A stretch of 64,000 nt of DNA, taken from positions 434,001 through 498,000 of the forward strand of contig NZ_CP017244.1 in assembly GCF_001908375.1 (NCBI RefSeq). Reading direction: 5' to 3'. This DNA is from Rhizobium etli 8C-3. GTDB lineage: Bacteria; Pseudomonadota; Alphaproteobacteria; Rhizobiales; Rhizobiaceae. Made by a program: the position numbers and the translations under genes. Positions 44,346-53,208 of the stretch are shown here, one piece after another. The notes below the pieces were generated by a model. That model made no database searches. It was given only the letters and a program-made list of their open reading frames with translations, and was not told the DNA's origin. How positions within the stretch are numbered: the first letter of the stretch is position 1; every line of letters starts with the position of its first letter.

Positions 44346-45431
44346 ATGAGCAACGCGAGGCTCGGCAGACGAGGGAACACGATCTATCCGGTTCAATATC
44401 TCAGAGCGTTTGCCGCAACGGCGGTCGCAGTCTATCACATTGGTTTCATCTTCGGCTGGCAATGGCGTCCGCTTGCGGCTGGTGTCGATTTGTTCTTCGT
44501 GGTCAGCGGCTTCATTATGTGGTCGGTTACGGCCGGGAAACTTATGAGGCCTGTCGAGTTCCTTGCGCATCGATTTATTAAGATCGTCCCGCTCTACTGG
44601 CTCTTCACTATAATTTTTGTGGTTGGGGCGCGTTTGTCTCCAGGCTCATTTGATCAGGCGTCCCCGACGGTCTCTGAGGTTGCGAAATCGCTGCTTTTTA
44701 TTCCTTATTCCGCCCGGGACGGCGTTGACGGACCAGCACTCGCCGTCGGATGGACGCTCAACATGGAAATGTATTTCTATCTCATTTTCGCGTATGGTTT
44801 GGTGCTAAAGGAAGGGCGCCGTCTAATCTACCTCACAATAACCCTGGGAACTTTGATGCTGGCGCGGTTGCTCTCCAGCGAAGTCGCTTCGCTAAAAGTT
44901 GTCGCCTCGCCATTACTGTTGGAGTTTTTTGCGGGCATATTCATCGGCGTCTGGCACCACTCCGGCAGGGCTCTGCCGAAAAACGCGCACATGCTTCTTA
45001 TCGCATTGGGATTAGCAGGTGTCGCGCTGTCGTTCTGGTTGGGAGCGCCGGCGAGCGGATCCAAAAGAGTCTTGCTGTGGGGATTACCCGCAGCACTCCT
45101 GTTGGTTGGCGCACTTTCGTGCGAGCGCAACGGGAGACAACGCAAGATCGAGTTTCTTCGTTATATCGGCGATGCGTCCTATGCACTCTATCTCTCGCAT
45201 GTCATCACCATTGCTTACTGCAGGTATATCCTTGACAAAGCCGGATTTGAGGCGAGGGACGCATCGCTTAGTCAGCAGCTGAGCGTTTTCGCCATCGTCT
45301 TCATTGTGTGTATGGCTGTTGGGATCGCATGCTACTACGCACTCGACAATCCATCTCATCAGTGGATGAAGCAGCGGTTGCGGCGTTATTGGGAACGCCC
45401 GATCACCAGTGCGCGCACTCTTCGACCGTGA
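44346..45431 (+). CDS. Membrane acyltransferase (acyltransferase-3 family)
   Basis: A 361-residue integral membrane protein with about ten helices. Family motifs: Y-P-V-Q-Y-L-R-A-F-A-A-T-A-V-A-V-Y-H (catalytic-type His), G-V-D-L-F-F-V-V-S-G-F-I-M-W, and R-F-I-K-I-V-P-L-Y-W. Such enzymes acylate exopolysaccharide, lipopolysaccharide or Nod-factor-type sugars. GGAAGGAGGGGATA precedes the ATG. No glycosyltransferase neighbours, so the target is unknown. Confidence 0.9.
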   Translation: MSNARLGRRGNTIYPVQYLRAFAATAVAVYHIGFIFGWQWRPLAAGVDLFFVVSGFIMWSVTAGKLMRPVEFLAHRFIKIVPLYWLFTIIFVVGARLSPGSFDQASPTVSEVAKSLLFIPYSARDGVDGPALAVGWTLNMEMYFYLIFAYGLVLKEGRRLIYLTITLGTLMLARLLSSEVASLKVVASPLLLEFFAGIFIGVWHHSGRALPKNAHMLLIALGLAGVALSFWLGAPASGSKRVLLWGLPAALLLVGALSCERNGRQRKIEFLRYIGDASYALYLSHVITIAYCRYILDKAGFEARDASLSQQLSVFAIVFIVCMAVGIACYYALDNPSHQWMKQRLRRYWERPITSARTLRP

Positions 45432-45819
45432 GCCCCCGTGCGCGATAGTCGCATTCTCTCTCGGCCACTCCAGCCGATGGGCCGATCTCTCGTCGGCCGA
45501 GCTACCAGTTTGATCTGGAGCCGGCCAATCCGAAAAACTCTCGCCCAGCGTCTGTAAGATGGGCTGAGGCCCCGGATGCCTGGGATCGCCCTAGGCACAC
45601 GGCACGGCAACGAGATCGCAAAAACTCGTGCAAAGGTCCACTCCCCCTCGACGCCATCATGTGCTCCGGTGCCGAATATACGCACGAGTGGCTCTCTGGC
45701 ATTCCATTCATCACCGACTGCGATTTCATTTCGCTTGCCGACAACCTGGGAAGGTGAATACCAAATCGCCGATGCGCAGGCGAACTCCTGGATTTCCATC
45801 TTGGCTTCCGCGGCACCCA
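45432..45819. other. Intergenic or weakly coding region
   Basis: A minus-strand frame (45386-45823; F-A-C-A-S-A-I-W-Y-S-P-S-Q-V-V-G-K-R-N) overlaps the end of the acyltransferase gene and has no recognised homology. Not called. Confidence 0.3.
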
Positions 45820-46005
45820 TCATGGCGCGCTTATCGACGTCTTAGGCGCGATCGATAGGACCGCGTTACCCTCCCCCGGTTCGTTGCTGCCATGCCCCCA
45901 TAAGGAAAAGGCGATAGATCCTGCTACGAATAAAATGGATATGACCGATATCCAGTCCTTGCGAAGAGTGACGCCACCAACGCTGGTAGATGGAATGTCT
46001 GCCAT
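45820..46005 (-). CDS. Small membrane protein, 61 aa (tentative)
   Basis: ATG 46005 is preceded by AAAGGGGCAGAC. The peptide M-A-D-I-P-S-T-S-V-G-G-V-T-L-R-K-D-W has one membrane helix (I-S-V-I-S-I-L-F-V-A-G-S-I-A-F-S-L-W). No family recognised; moderate support from ribosome site and composition. Confidence 0.42.
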   Translation of the reverse strand: MADIPSTSVGGVTLRKDWISVISILFVAGSIAFSLWGHGSNEPGEGNAVLSIAPKTSISAP

Positions 46006-46486
46006 GTCTGCCCCTTTGCCTGTCACCGTCCCCTGGGGTAGCGTTAGACGGTCAGCACGCCTAACGAAGACGCCAGAATGACGCCCCCTCGCAACACATA
46101 GCGGATGCAGCCAAGCTTATGCCCTTGCTCGGCTCAAAGTGTCGCCGGGAATGTTGTGACATTAAGCCAGTTTAGCACGGACTAGAAAGCTATCCCTTTT
46201 AGTTCGCCTTCGGTTGCCTTTTGGTTCTTCTTAGTACGCCTTTTGGTTGATCCTATCGATCTTGCAGCGCTTCGCTGAACCGCCAACTCCAAAGATCTTC
46301 GGTCCTTCAACGAAATGCCGATCCTGCGAGCGGGCGTCTAGAGCTGATCACCTGGAAGCGCTGGATGTTCCACGCCGCCCGTTGTCAAAATTCAGGGCCA
46401 TTTTAGGTGCCTAGAGTTTTCGAATCCCAGGATCAGTTCTCCAGCGTCGCTCTTGGCGCGGTCGCAGACGGTGGCCAAGGAGCGGC
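46006..46486. other. Intergenic region with short direct repeats
   Basis: Between 46195 and 46255 the phrase CGCCTT(T/C)(T/C)GGTT occurs three times (TTCGCCTTCGGTT, TTGCCTTTTGGTT, TACGCCTTTTGGTT). No gene seen. Confidence 0.4.
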
Positions 46487-46511
46487 GGAACGAAGTCCGA
46501 ATTTAACCGTT
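46487..46511 (+). promoter_or_regulatory. EcfG (RpoE2-type) general stress promoter
   Basis: GGAAC (46487-46491), 16 bases, CGTT (46508-46511), 33 bases upstream of the ATG of the lysine-rich 62-aa protein. Confidence 0.72.
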
Positions 46512-46544
46512 GAACTTACGGCAGCAAGACGCGGAGGAAACACA

Positions 46545-46733
46545 ATGGGTATCGAACAAGCCCCGACAGAAAAAGGTAGGCAAGCCGCACGCGGACTGAG
46601 AAAGAGCACTGCAAAGGAGGAAAAGAAAATCGAAGCCGAAAAGGGTTCTGACCTTGCAAAGGGGGCGGAACGCTTTGAGGAACGCTCGAAAAGCTCCGAC
46701 GGCAAGAGCGCGGGGAAAAAGCAGCGCCTGTGA
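46545..46733 (+). CDS. Small lysine/glutamate-rich protein, probable stress protein
   Basis: GCGGAGGAAACACA precedes ATG 46545. The 62-residue product is almost entirely charged (K-S-T-A-K-E-E-K-K-I-E-A-E-K-G-S-D-L-A-K, ending G-K-K-Q-R-L) and predicted helical or disordered; such proteins resemble hydrophilin-like desiccation factors. The EcfG promoter upstream supports a stress role. No named family. Confidence 0.68.
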   Translation: MGIEQAPTEKGRQAARGLRKSTAKEEKKIEAEKGSDLAKGAERFEERSKSSDGKSAGKKQRL

Positions 46734-47037
46734 TCCAATCGGTGTGAGCCGATTGAGATAAGCGCGTGGAGTCTGGGTGACGGCATCCCGACGCTTTGTA
46801 ATTCACCTACTTCATCGTCGCATTGCCGCTGCTTGGCCTGATTGAGACACTGTGTCGGCTGCCGTGGCAGTTGGCTCAAGCTCTGTTTGAGAGGAGCAGG
46901 GGGAAACAGGAGACCACCTTCCTTGCCGGCATCGGGGGCCGGGACGTTCCGCCGAACGGAAAACCGTCCCCTTGTGTTAGAAAGGAGGCGGCTATTTTCT
47001 TGTCAGACCAGGAAGTATCTCGGACGGCTTGTCCGCT
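46734..47037. other. Intergenic region, nothing recognised
   Basis: 304 bases with overlapping short frames but no convincing gene or repeat. Confidence 0.35.
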
Positions 47038-47295
47038 TTAACGGCAACGGGCCTCGTAGCGGCGACCATAGCGATCACGATAGATGCAGTAGCCACGGTG
47101 TTCCGTCGAGCGTCCGATCAAAGCACCGACAAGCCCGCCTGCCACTGCACCAACGGCAGCACCACCCCAACTATTGGAGACGACACCACCGATGATGGCG
47201 CCCGATCCGGCGCCGATCGCAGTTCCTTGTTCGGTCGCAGTGCAGGATGCCAAGGTACCTACTAATACACTGACAAGAACGATTCTTTTCATCAT
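47038..47295 (-). CDS. Glycine-zipper lipoprotein
   Basis: The 85-residue precursor has a lipoprotein signal with lipobox L-A-S-C (M-M-K-R-I-V-L-V-S-V-L-V-G-T-L-A-S-C), then a glycine zipper (A-I-G-A-G-S-G-A-I-I-G-G and A-A-V-G-A-V-A-G-G-L-V-G-A-L-I-G) and a C-terminal Y-R-D-R-Y-G-R-R-Y. This is the common architecture of outer-membrane-associated 17-kDa-antigen/OsmB-like lipoproteins. Start could be either of two adjacent ATGs. Confidence 0.85.
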   Translation of the reverse strand: MMKRIVLVSVLVGTLASCTATEQGTAIGAGSGAIIGGVVSNSWGGAAVGAVAGGLVGALIGRSTEHRGYCIYRDRYGRRYEARCR

Positions 47296-47406
47296 TTTGG
47301 TTGCTTCCTAAATTCAATTCTTCGAACGACAGTCAGCAGATAGCCCGAGCGTTCATGGAAGTCCAGAAGCCAAGGCCGAGCCAGGAGGTGCTCGCGTTCC
47401 TACAAA

Positions 47407-47558
47407 AAAGGGGCCTTCCCGGCGGCGGACCGGGAAAGCCCTTAACCCTTCGCGCGGCTTACCGAATCCGTGCGCGTCAGGCTGCCCACAACATGGATCA
47501 AGCTTGCCGCAAAGAATATTGGACCGAAGCCTGAAAGTCGCTGGACTTTGGTCTTATT
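47407..47558. repeat. Intergenic mosaic repeat, second copy
   Basis: Shares the block order of 27588-27726: palindrome GGGCCTTCCCGG/CCGGGAAAGCCC, TAACCCTTCGCGCG, AAGCTTG, and ATATTGGACCGAAGCCTGAA with GGACTTTGGTC. An open frame across it is incidental. Confidence 0.6.
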
Positions 47559-47799
47559 TGAGGTCCCCACCATGCAGGCACTCGCGGTAGTGCCAGCACA
47601 ACTGGCCGTAGCGGCCGGCATCTCTGCGACTGCTGAATATCGCATAAGGTGGGGCTGACCCAGCCGTTCTCGCCCGCTATAGATTGGCGATGCTGGGTGG
47701 GTCCAGATTCAGCTAACGTTTCGTCCCCAGGTCTCCGCCACGCGAAGGCGTGGGCGAGGCGTATGAGTTAATCGACCTTCAGCTTTCTCCTTGGGGCTG

Positions 47800-48452
47800 A
47801 GGGCCATAGAAGCCCTGGGTCTGAGTTCAGGAGACACGGTTCTTGAATATTGGATGCGGAGCTGGCCAGACCCTTCTCCAACTTGCCGAGCGGGTCGGAA
47901 TTGAAGGGCGGGTGATCGGTGTGGACGTGGCCCTCTTGCACACAGGCGCGGTTGATCCAGGCAGATCCCCAGTTTCTGGATTTCTGAGAGCGTGGATGCC
48001 GTGTTCTCGCGATTTGGTGTAATGTCCCGGTTGAAGCCTTCGCCCAACTTCCGCCGAATTCTGAAGCCGTCAGGCGCTGGCGTTTAGCTGCTGGCGCCGG
48101 CTTCAGGACAACGAACTGGATCACCTTCCGCCCTCCGCAGCTGGAATACAGGCCACCGTCGACGAAGCGCTATCAGCTTTGCTGACCCCGAACACATTCG
48201 CAGCATCCTTGAGGCGGCTGGATTCGGAGAAATCGTCATTCAACGCACGATGAAAAGGTATCGAGCAGCGATCTCGGTACTCTGGAAGGATGGGTTCACT
48301 CGGAAAGCTAGTTCGGGAGAACTCCGCTCTGCAAAATGACGGCTGAGCCCTTGATACGGGAGGCACTGGTTGCCTTGGGCGATCCCTCCAGGATAGAGCT
48401 TTTGGCTTCAATCTGGATCACAAAGGCGCGGGCCGGAGCGATGATCCGGTAA
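47800..48452 (+). pseudogene. SAM-dependent methyltransferase, decayed
   Basis: Read across three frames the region reconstructs a class I methyltransferase: A-L-G-L-S-S-G-D-T-V-L, (frame change) N-I-G-C-G-A-G-Q-T-L-L-Q-L-A-E-R-V-G (SAM-binding glycine loop) and R-V-I-G-V-D-V, then a deleted part, S-R-F-G-V-M, L-A-F-S-C-W-R-R-L-Q-D-N-E-L-D, D-P-E-H-I-R-S-I-L-E-A-A-G-F-G-E-I-V-I-Q, and A-L-G-D-P-S-R-I-E-L-L-A-S-I-W-I-T to a stop at 48452. At least four frame changes plus a missing central part make this a clear pseudogene. An intact relative would be about 280 residues. Confidence 0.72.
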
Positions 48453-48638
48453 TGAGCCTCCTACTATCCAGAAAGCTTCGCTGTTGACGGTGAAATGTCC
48501 ATTCCTGGCGGCGCAAGGAGGAATGTGACAATCCTGCAAAAATCCTCTCGTCGTCGGATTGGGATAGAGGTATCTTATCTGTACGCGACCATCGAAAAAT
48601 CGCAATAAAAATCGAGCTGCGCACGTGACGGATCGTCG

Positions 48639-49160
48639 ATGTCGTTGGCCAGTCTATTGTCTAAACGGAGCCCAAGATTGAGCACCGCGTTCACAAAGGA
48701 AGAAAGCGCTGAAACGGCTTCGGAAATACTGCTGCCCGACCGTCCGATTTCACCTCACCCGAACCTGGTTACAGCCGCGGGATTGAAGGCTTTGGAATTG
48801 CAGCACCAAGAAGCCCGAGAAGCCTACGATGCCGCAAGTACAATCGAAGACGTGAATGAACGGCGGCGGCAGGCAGCAATCCCCTTGCGTGACATGCGTT
48901 ACTTTAGCGAGAGAATTCGTACTGCGCAGGTTGTCCCTGAACCTATTTCATTTGACATTGTCGCATTCGGGAGCACGGTAACGTTCCGCCGCGACGACGG
49001 CCGCGTGCAGAAATATCGCCTTGTTGGAGAAGATGAAGCGGATCCTAAGTCCGGATCGATATCCTTCGCATGCCCTGTAGGAAGGTCTATAATGGGCAAA
49101 GCTATTGGAGACATCGTCAATTTAGGTGACCAAGAACTCGAGATTCTTGCCATCTCCTAG
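48639..49160 (+). CDS. GreA/GreB-family elongation factor-like protein
   Basis: The 173-residue protein has the GreA/GreB C-terminal FKBP-like domain: I-V-A-F-G-S-T-V-T-F-R, Y-R-L-V-G-E-D-E-A-D-P-K-S-G-S-I-S, P-V-G-R-S-I-M-G-K-A-I-G-D-I-V. The N-terminal coiled coil is present (about residues 45-95) but short. Members assist stalled RNA polymerase; the Rnk group has similar structure. ATG 48639 has only a weak ribosome site. Confidence 0.85.
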   Translation: MSLASLLSKRSPRLSTAFTKEESAETASEILLPDRPISPHPNLVTAAGLKALELQHQEAREAYDAASTIEDVNERRRQAAIPLRDMRYFSERIRTAQVVPEPISFDIVAFGSTVTFRRDDGRVQKYRLVGEDEADPKSGSISFACPVGRSIMGKAIGDIVNLGDQELEILAIS

Positions 49161-49552
49161 AGAAGCTAGTGCCCCCACCGATCGCCAGCGACAGCCAGAT
49201 TCTGGCCGGCGCGACAGTTTCATGTAAGAGGCATGTCCGGCGGAAAAGAAGCACCGTTTCGATACCCGGACCTTGCCAAACAATGAGGCTGGGCGACGGA
49301 CGGAACAGACTACCAATTGCCCGAGCCGCAAGACCTGCGCCTGCGCCAGGTGAGCTTGTCGCTCGGACTTTCATGCATAGCTCTCGGCGACCGAGCGGAG
49401 TGGTCGATCCCGAGCCAATTTGAATCATTTGCTCTGTCGCCACAATGACGTGGGAATTCACCTGGAACCCGATCCTGTTGCACATCGTGTACAGATCAAC
49501 GACGTGGCGTCCCGCATCTCGAGAATGAAATCCGTCTGAGCTCTGTAAGGAT
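49161..49552. other. Intergenic region, nothing recognised
   Basis: 392 bases between convergent genes. A 27-codon plus-strand frame near 49445 (M-T-W-E-F-T-W-N-P-I-L-L-H-I-V) is noted but unsupported. Confidence 0.3.
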
Positions 49553-51073
49553 CTACTGGACATTAGCCAAGGGAGACACAGCCGGGCCGTTCAGAGCAGT
49601 ACCATCGGCGGCAAATTGCGAACCGTGGCAAGGGCAATCCCAGCAGCGCTCGAGGGAGTTCCAGTGCAAGTGGCAGCCTATATGCGTGCAAGACGCCGAA
49701 CGTTTGTAAAGCGTGCCATCTTCGTCCCGGAAGGCGGCGATCTTGCTGAGGCCCACGCGGACGATGGCACCTTCTCCCGGCCGCAGCTTGTCAAGAGAAT
49801 CGATTTCTCCAGGCGCGATATACTCTGCGAAATTCTTGATCGCCGTTGCGTTTTCGACGAGGTAATCGCCAATCGCCTTTGAAGTCTTGCGGGATGGCTC
49901 GTAGAGTTCCCGCCAGCGGCTGTTGCCATTGAGAATTAGATCTCGGATCAGCAGAGCACCCACGACTCCATGTGTCATGCCTTCGCCGGAATCACCAGTC
50001 ACCACGAACACCCGCTCGTTGCCTGGATTGCGACCAATAAAACCTGCGTAGTCGATGGTCTCCATCACCTGCCCGGACCACCGATGGGTCTCGATGCCAA
50101 GATCGGGCACTAGACCTCTGATCCAGGACGTCAAGGCCGCGAACCGCTCGTTGCCGTCGTTAGCCGCGCCAGTCTTATGGTCTTCACCGCCGACGATGAG
50201 AAAGTCCGTTTCGCCGTCCCCCGGCTGCAGACGCACGTAATGGTAAGGGTCTTCAGTATCCCAATAGAGCCCATCTGGGACCAAACCGCGCCCGATTTCG
50301 AACGACATTGCATAGGTTCGGTAGGGCGATTGCTTGGTGTGGAGGGCGACACGGTCATTGATTGGCGAATTGGTCGCCACAACAGCCCATTTTCCAGTGG
50401 CGACAAAGCCCGAGGCTGTTGCCACGCGGACACCGCCGTCTTTTTCCTCAACCTTTTCGACTATTGTGTCCCGATAGACGCCGCCACCGCGAGCGCGAAC
50501 GCCGTCGGCCAGCCCGCGCAGATATTTGAGCGGGTGGAATGTCGCCTGACGGGCATAGCGAAGGGCGGGTGCCGCGGAGAACCCCGCAAACGGCAAGCCG
50601 GCGGTTCTTTCGACCGCGACGCCGAGTTGCAATGCGGCCTCGAGTTCTCGCTCGAGCTCAGCTTCCTGCGCTGAAGTCGACGGGAAAAGGAACCCGTCGA
50701 CACGTCTGAAATCGCACGCGATCGCCTCTGTCTGCTGAATCTCCTCAATGCGATTGATCGCGGCAGATTGACTCTCATGGAAGAGCCGCGCCAGCTCACG
50801 CCCCCGCAGACCAATGAGTTCGGAAAAATAGTCATCGCATACCGATGTAAGATGCGCGGTCGTGCGGGCAGTCATGCCGCCTCCGATCTGGCCGCGATCG
50901 ATGACTGTCACTTTCTTCCCAGCGAGAGCGAGCTCGTAGGCCACGGACAAGCCGGCAATTCCGGAGCCGACAACGACGACATCGGAGTGGTCGTCGTGGG
51001 GGAGCGGAACGGCATCAGGCGCAACGTCGATCTGCGCCCATAACGGAATGGTTCTTTCATCGCTGACATTCAT
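49553..51073 (-). CDS. FAD-dependent oxidoreductase with C-terminal Rieske domain
   Basis: The 506-residue protein joins a glycine-oxidase-type (DAO) FAD domain (V-V-V-V-G-S-G-I-A-G-L-S-V-A-Y-E-L-A near residue 32) and a Rieske [2Fe-2S] domain with C-T-H-I-G-C and C-P-C-H-G-S ligands. Such fusions couple amine or sugar oxidation to a ferredoxin-like centre. ATG 51073 is preceded by GGAGAAGGTTGGCC. Nearby HiPIP and cytochrome-like genes on the other strand suggest a periplasm- or membrane-linked electron chain, although this protein has no signal peptide. Substrate unknown. Confidence 0.9.
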   Translation of the reverse strand: MNVSDERTIPLWAQIDVAPDAVPLPHDDHSDVVVVGSGIAGLSVAYELALAGKKVTVIDRGQIGGGMTARTTAHLTSVCDDYFSELIGLRGRELARLFHESQSAAINRIEEIQQTEAIACDFRRVDGFLFPSTSAQEAELERELEAALQLGVAVERTAGLPFAGFSAAPALRYARQATFHPLKYLRGLADGVRARGGGVYRDTIVEKVEEKDGGVRVATASGFVATGKWAVVATNSPINDRVALHTKQSPYRTYAMSFEIGRGLVPDGLYWDTEDPYHYVRLQPGDGETDFLIVGGEDHKTGAANDGNERFAALTSWIRGLVPDLGIETHRWSGQVMETIDYAGFIGRNPGNERVFVVTGDSGEGMTHGVVGALLIRDLILNGNSRWRELYEPSRKTSKAIGDYLVENATAIKNFAEYIAPGEIDSLDKLRPGEGAIVRVGLSKIAAFRDEDGTLYKRSASCTHIGCHLHWNSLERCWDCPCHGSQFAADGTALNGPAVSPLANVQ

Positions 51074-51378
51074 GGCCAACCTTCTCCAAAAACCTACACC
51101 CGCTAAATAGGAGAAAGAACGTAAATGTTCCCGCGAACCTTGCCCCGCGGATCCTGGGATCACTCAGGTTGGAGGCTGCCCTGCGGATCCCATCGCAGAC
51201 GGTTGTCCTGACCACGCGCAATCACTTTCTAGCCTTCGCGCAATTCCCGAGCCTTACCGAAATGCCGCCGCAAGTGAGGTGAAGCTTTGTATATTAGATA
51301 CGTTTAATGTATAGTGAGTTTTTCTTTTGTCGGAGACCGGATGTCGCTGGTCGGGTTGTCGACCGCGGGGGGCGTGAC

Positions 51379-52120
51379 ATGTCTCGAAGCTTCCTTTACG
51401 TGGTAAACTTCCCGGTTCTTCTCTCTTCGACTTTGCTCCCAGCCGCTGCTCAAGTGAGCGGGAAAGGCGAGATGCGGGGGAAAGAATTCGACGCGGCTGC
51501 GGCGGAGCAGGCGAGACGCTATCTGGAGGAGGGCCGAGAGACGTTTCGCTACGATACGTTCGGCAGCGAGGATTTTTGGGGAGGTAGGCTGAAGCTTCAT
51601 GAGGCGATTGCTGGCGAAAAGCTGGGCGGCAAAGGACCTGGTCTCAGCCCGAAAAGGGCGCTCGAGCTAGGCCTGAAAGTCGACGTAAACGCTATCCCGA
51701 AAGACGTAGCCGGAGCGCTGAATAGAGGCAAGGCACATCTTGCCGATCCAGCCAGCACCCTTGTCCTGCTCAAAGCCAACGCCGTTGTCGGGCGTGACCG
51801 GCTTCTTTGCCGCCGATGGCAAGACCCTTACCTCGATAGGAATTCAATGCGCCGTGTCCCACTCGACCGTCGACGATGCCTACGCACCAGGCCTCGGGGC
51901 GAGACTGGACGGCCGGCCCAATCGCGACCTGAACATTGGCGCAATCGTCGCGCTCGCACCGGACCTGACCGCATTCACCGAGATGCTGCAGATTTCCGAA
52001 ACGGACGACGGCCAGATCGCGGCGCTTCAGGACGTCGTCAGGCACTACGAGCGCCACCTCAAACTCGGCCTCACCGATGAGGAGAAGAGCGATCTGATCG
52101 AGTACCTGAAGTCGATTTGA
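51379..52120 (+). pseudogene. Cytochrome-c-type protein, decayed
   Basis: Begins with a signal-like segment (F-L-Y-V-V-N-F-P-V-L-L-S-S) and follows a c-type cytochrome family: F-R-Y-D-T-F-G-S-E-D-F-W-G, G-K-G-P-G-L-S-P, A-S-T-L-V-L-L-K-A-N-A-V-V-G. One extra G near 51790 shifts the frame; the continuation reads V-T-G-F-F-A-A-D-G-K and S-I-G-I-Q-C-A-V-S-H-S-T, where the heme motif C-x-x-C-H has lost its second cysteine (Ser). The end jumps from L-Q-I-S-E to D-V-V-R-H-Y-E-R-H-L-K-L-G-L-T-D-E-E-K, consistent with an internal deletion of about 200 residues including a second heme site. Not functional. Confidence 0.75.
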
Positions 52121-52167
52121 CCGCTGTTCGACAACGTTGACAGCATAGGTAACAGGGAGGCAAGATC

Positions 52168-52479
52168 ATGAATAAGGGGAAAATCCCGGCGCAAGGCCGC
52201 TCAAGCCAGGCCGTATCCCGACGGAAGTTCTTGAAAGCGGCGATGGCCGGCGTCGCGGTTGGTGGTGCAGCTGCGCTTGGTTCTTGCATGACGCGCCAGC
52301 CTGCCGCACGCGGGGCCGGAACGACGCCGAAGTCTGTGGCGCGCTACCAGAATTCGCCGAATAAGGGACGACGATGCGGCGGGTGCACCCATTTCCTGGA
52401 GCCCAATGCATGTGAGATCGTTGCAGGTGAAATCAGCCCTTATGGCTGGTGCCGCTTCCACGAGCCGCGGCCGGCCTGA
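52168..52479 (+). CDS. High-potential iron-sulfur protein (HiPIP)
   Basis: A 103-residue Tat-exported electron carrier: signal S-R-R-K-F-L-K-A-A-M-A-G-V-A-V-G-G, mature part with Y-Q-N-S-P, C-G-G-C, a third Cys about 13 residues later (N-A-C-E-I-V) and I-S-P-Y-G-W-C, matching the four cysteines that bind a [4Fe-4S] cluster. ACAGGGAGGCAAGATC precedes the ATG. HiPIPs shuttle electrons in the periplasm; partners could be the oxidoreductase encoded next door. Confidence 0.9.
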   Translation: MNKGKIPAQGRSSQAVSRRKFLKAAMAGVAVGGAAALGSCMTRQPAARGAGTTPKSVARYQNSPNKGRRCGGCTHFLEPNACEIVAGEISPYGWCRFHEPRPA

Positions 52480-52718
52480 CAGGTATGACCCAAGATAGAC
52501 GCGCCCGGTGAGCAGGATTGTTGAGACGATTGCGCCAGCCTCATCGCTGGGCGAGCGTCTTCTGTTCTCCAGCGCAGAAACGTGTTTTCGGGCCAAAACA
52601 CCACCGCGTCGGATGGAGTGCTGCGCATCAATCTCGACAGTTCCTGCGGTGACCGTTTCGGGAGAAAGAAAAGGCCAGCCTGCCCCTCGATCTGGCGGCC
52701 ACAGGACGCCACCGAGCG

Positions 52719-53189
52719 TCAACCACGCCGCGCCGCCTCGATTGCGGCGACGTTGATTTTTTTCATCGTCATCATGGCCTCAAACGCTCGCTTTGCTTCG
52801 TCACCGCCAGCCGCAAGCGCTTCAGTCAATCCGCGGGGAGTGATTTGCCAGGAAAGCCCCCTTGTCTTTGCACCAGCCGCACGCGCTCTCCTCGCCGCCA
52901 TTTCCGACGATGGCATTCCAGTAGCGTCGGTCTCCTCCTGGTCGTCGGTGGCGATCTGGACCGAGAAGGCTTCGTTGTGCTTGAAGGTCGGTCCCCCGTT
53001 CAGACCGAGACAAGGAATCCCCGCAACTGTGAATTCGACCGTCAACACATCGCCCTTTTTGCCGGACGGATAGTTACCGGATGCGCGGTGTACGGCACTC
53101 ACCATGCTGTCGGGAAAGATCTCAGAGTAAAAGCGAGCAGCAGCCTCGGCGTCCTTGTCGAACCAGAGGCAAATCGTATTCTTAGCCAG
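52719..53189 (-). pseudogene. VOC/PhnB-like protein with start-codon loss and two indels
   Basis: The family (3-demethylubiquinone-9-methyltransferase-like, PhnB fold) reads M-A-K-N-T-I-C-L-W-F-D-K-D-A-E-A-A-A-R-F at its start; here the start codon is CTG (53189). The frame then matches to D-D-Q-E-E-T-D, changes frame for about 23 codons (native Y-W-N-A-I-V-G-N-G-G-E-E-S in another frame) and returns for G-L-S-W-Q-I-T-P-R to the end. A one-base and a two-base loss offset each other. Translation could start at 53105 but would carry a scrambled core. Confidence 0.7.
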
Positions 53190-53208
53190 ACGCGATTGAC
53201 AAGCCGCA

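Noticed and set aside
47301..47534. 77-codon frame across the mosaic repeat
   Set aside because: It overlaps a repeated non-coding element and the other copy of that element is not open in the same frame.
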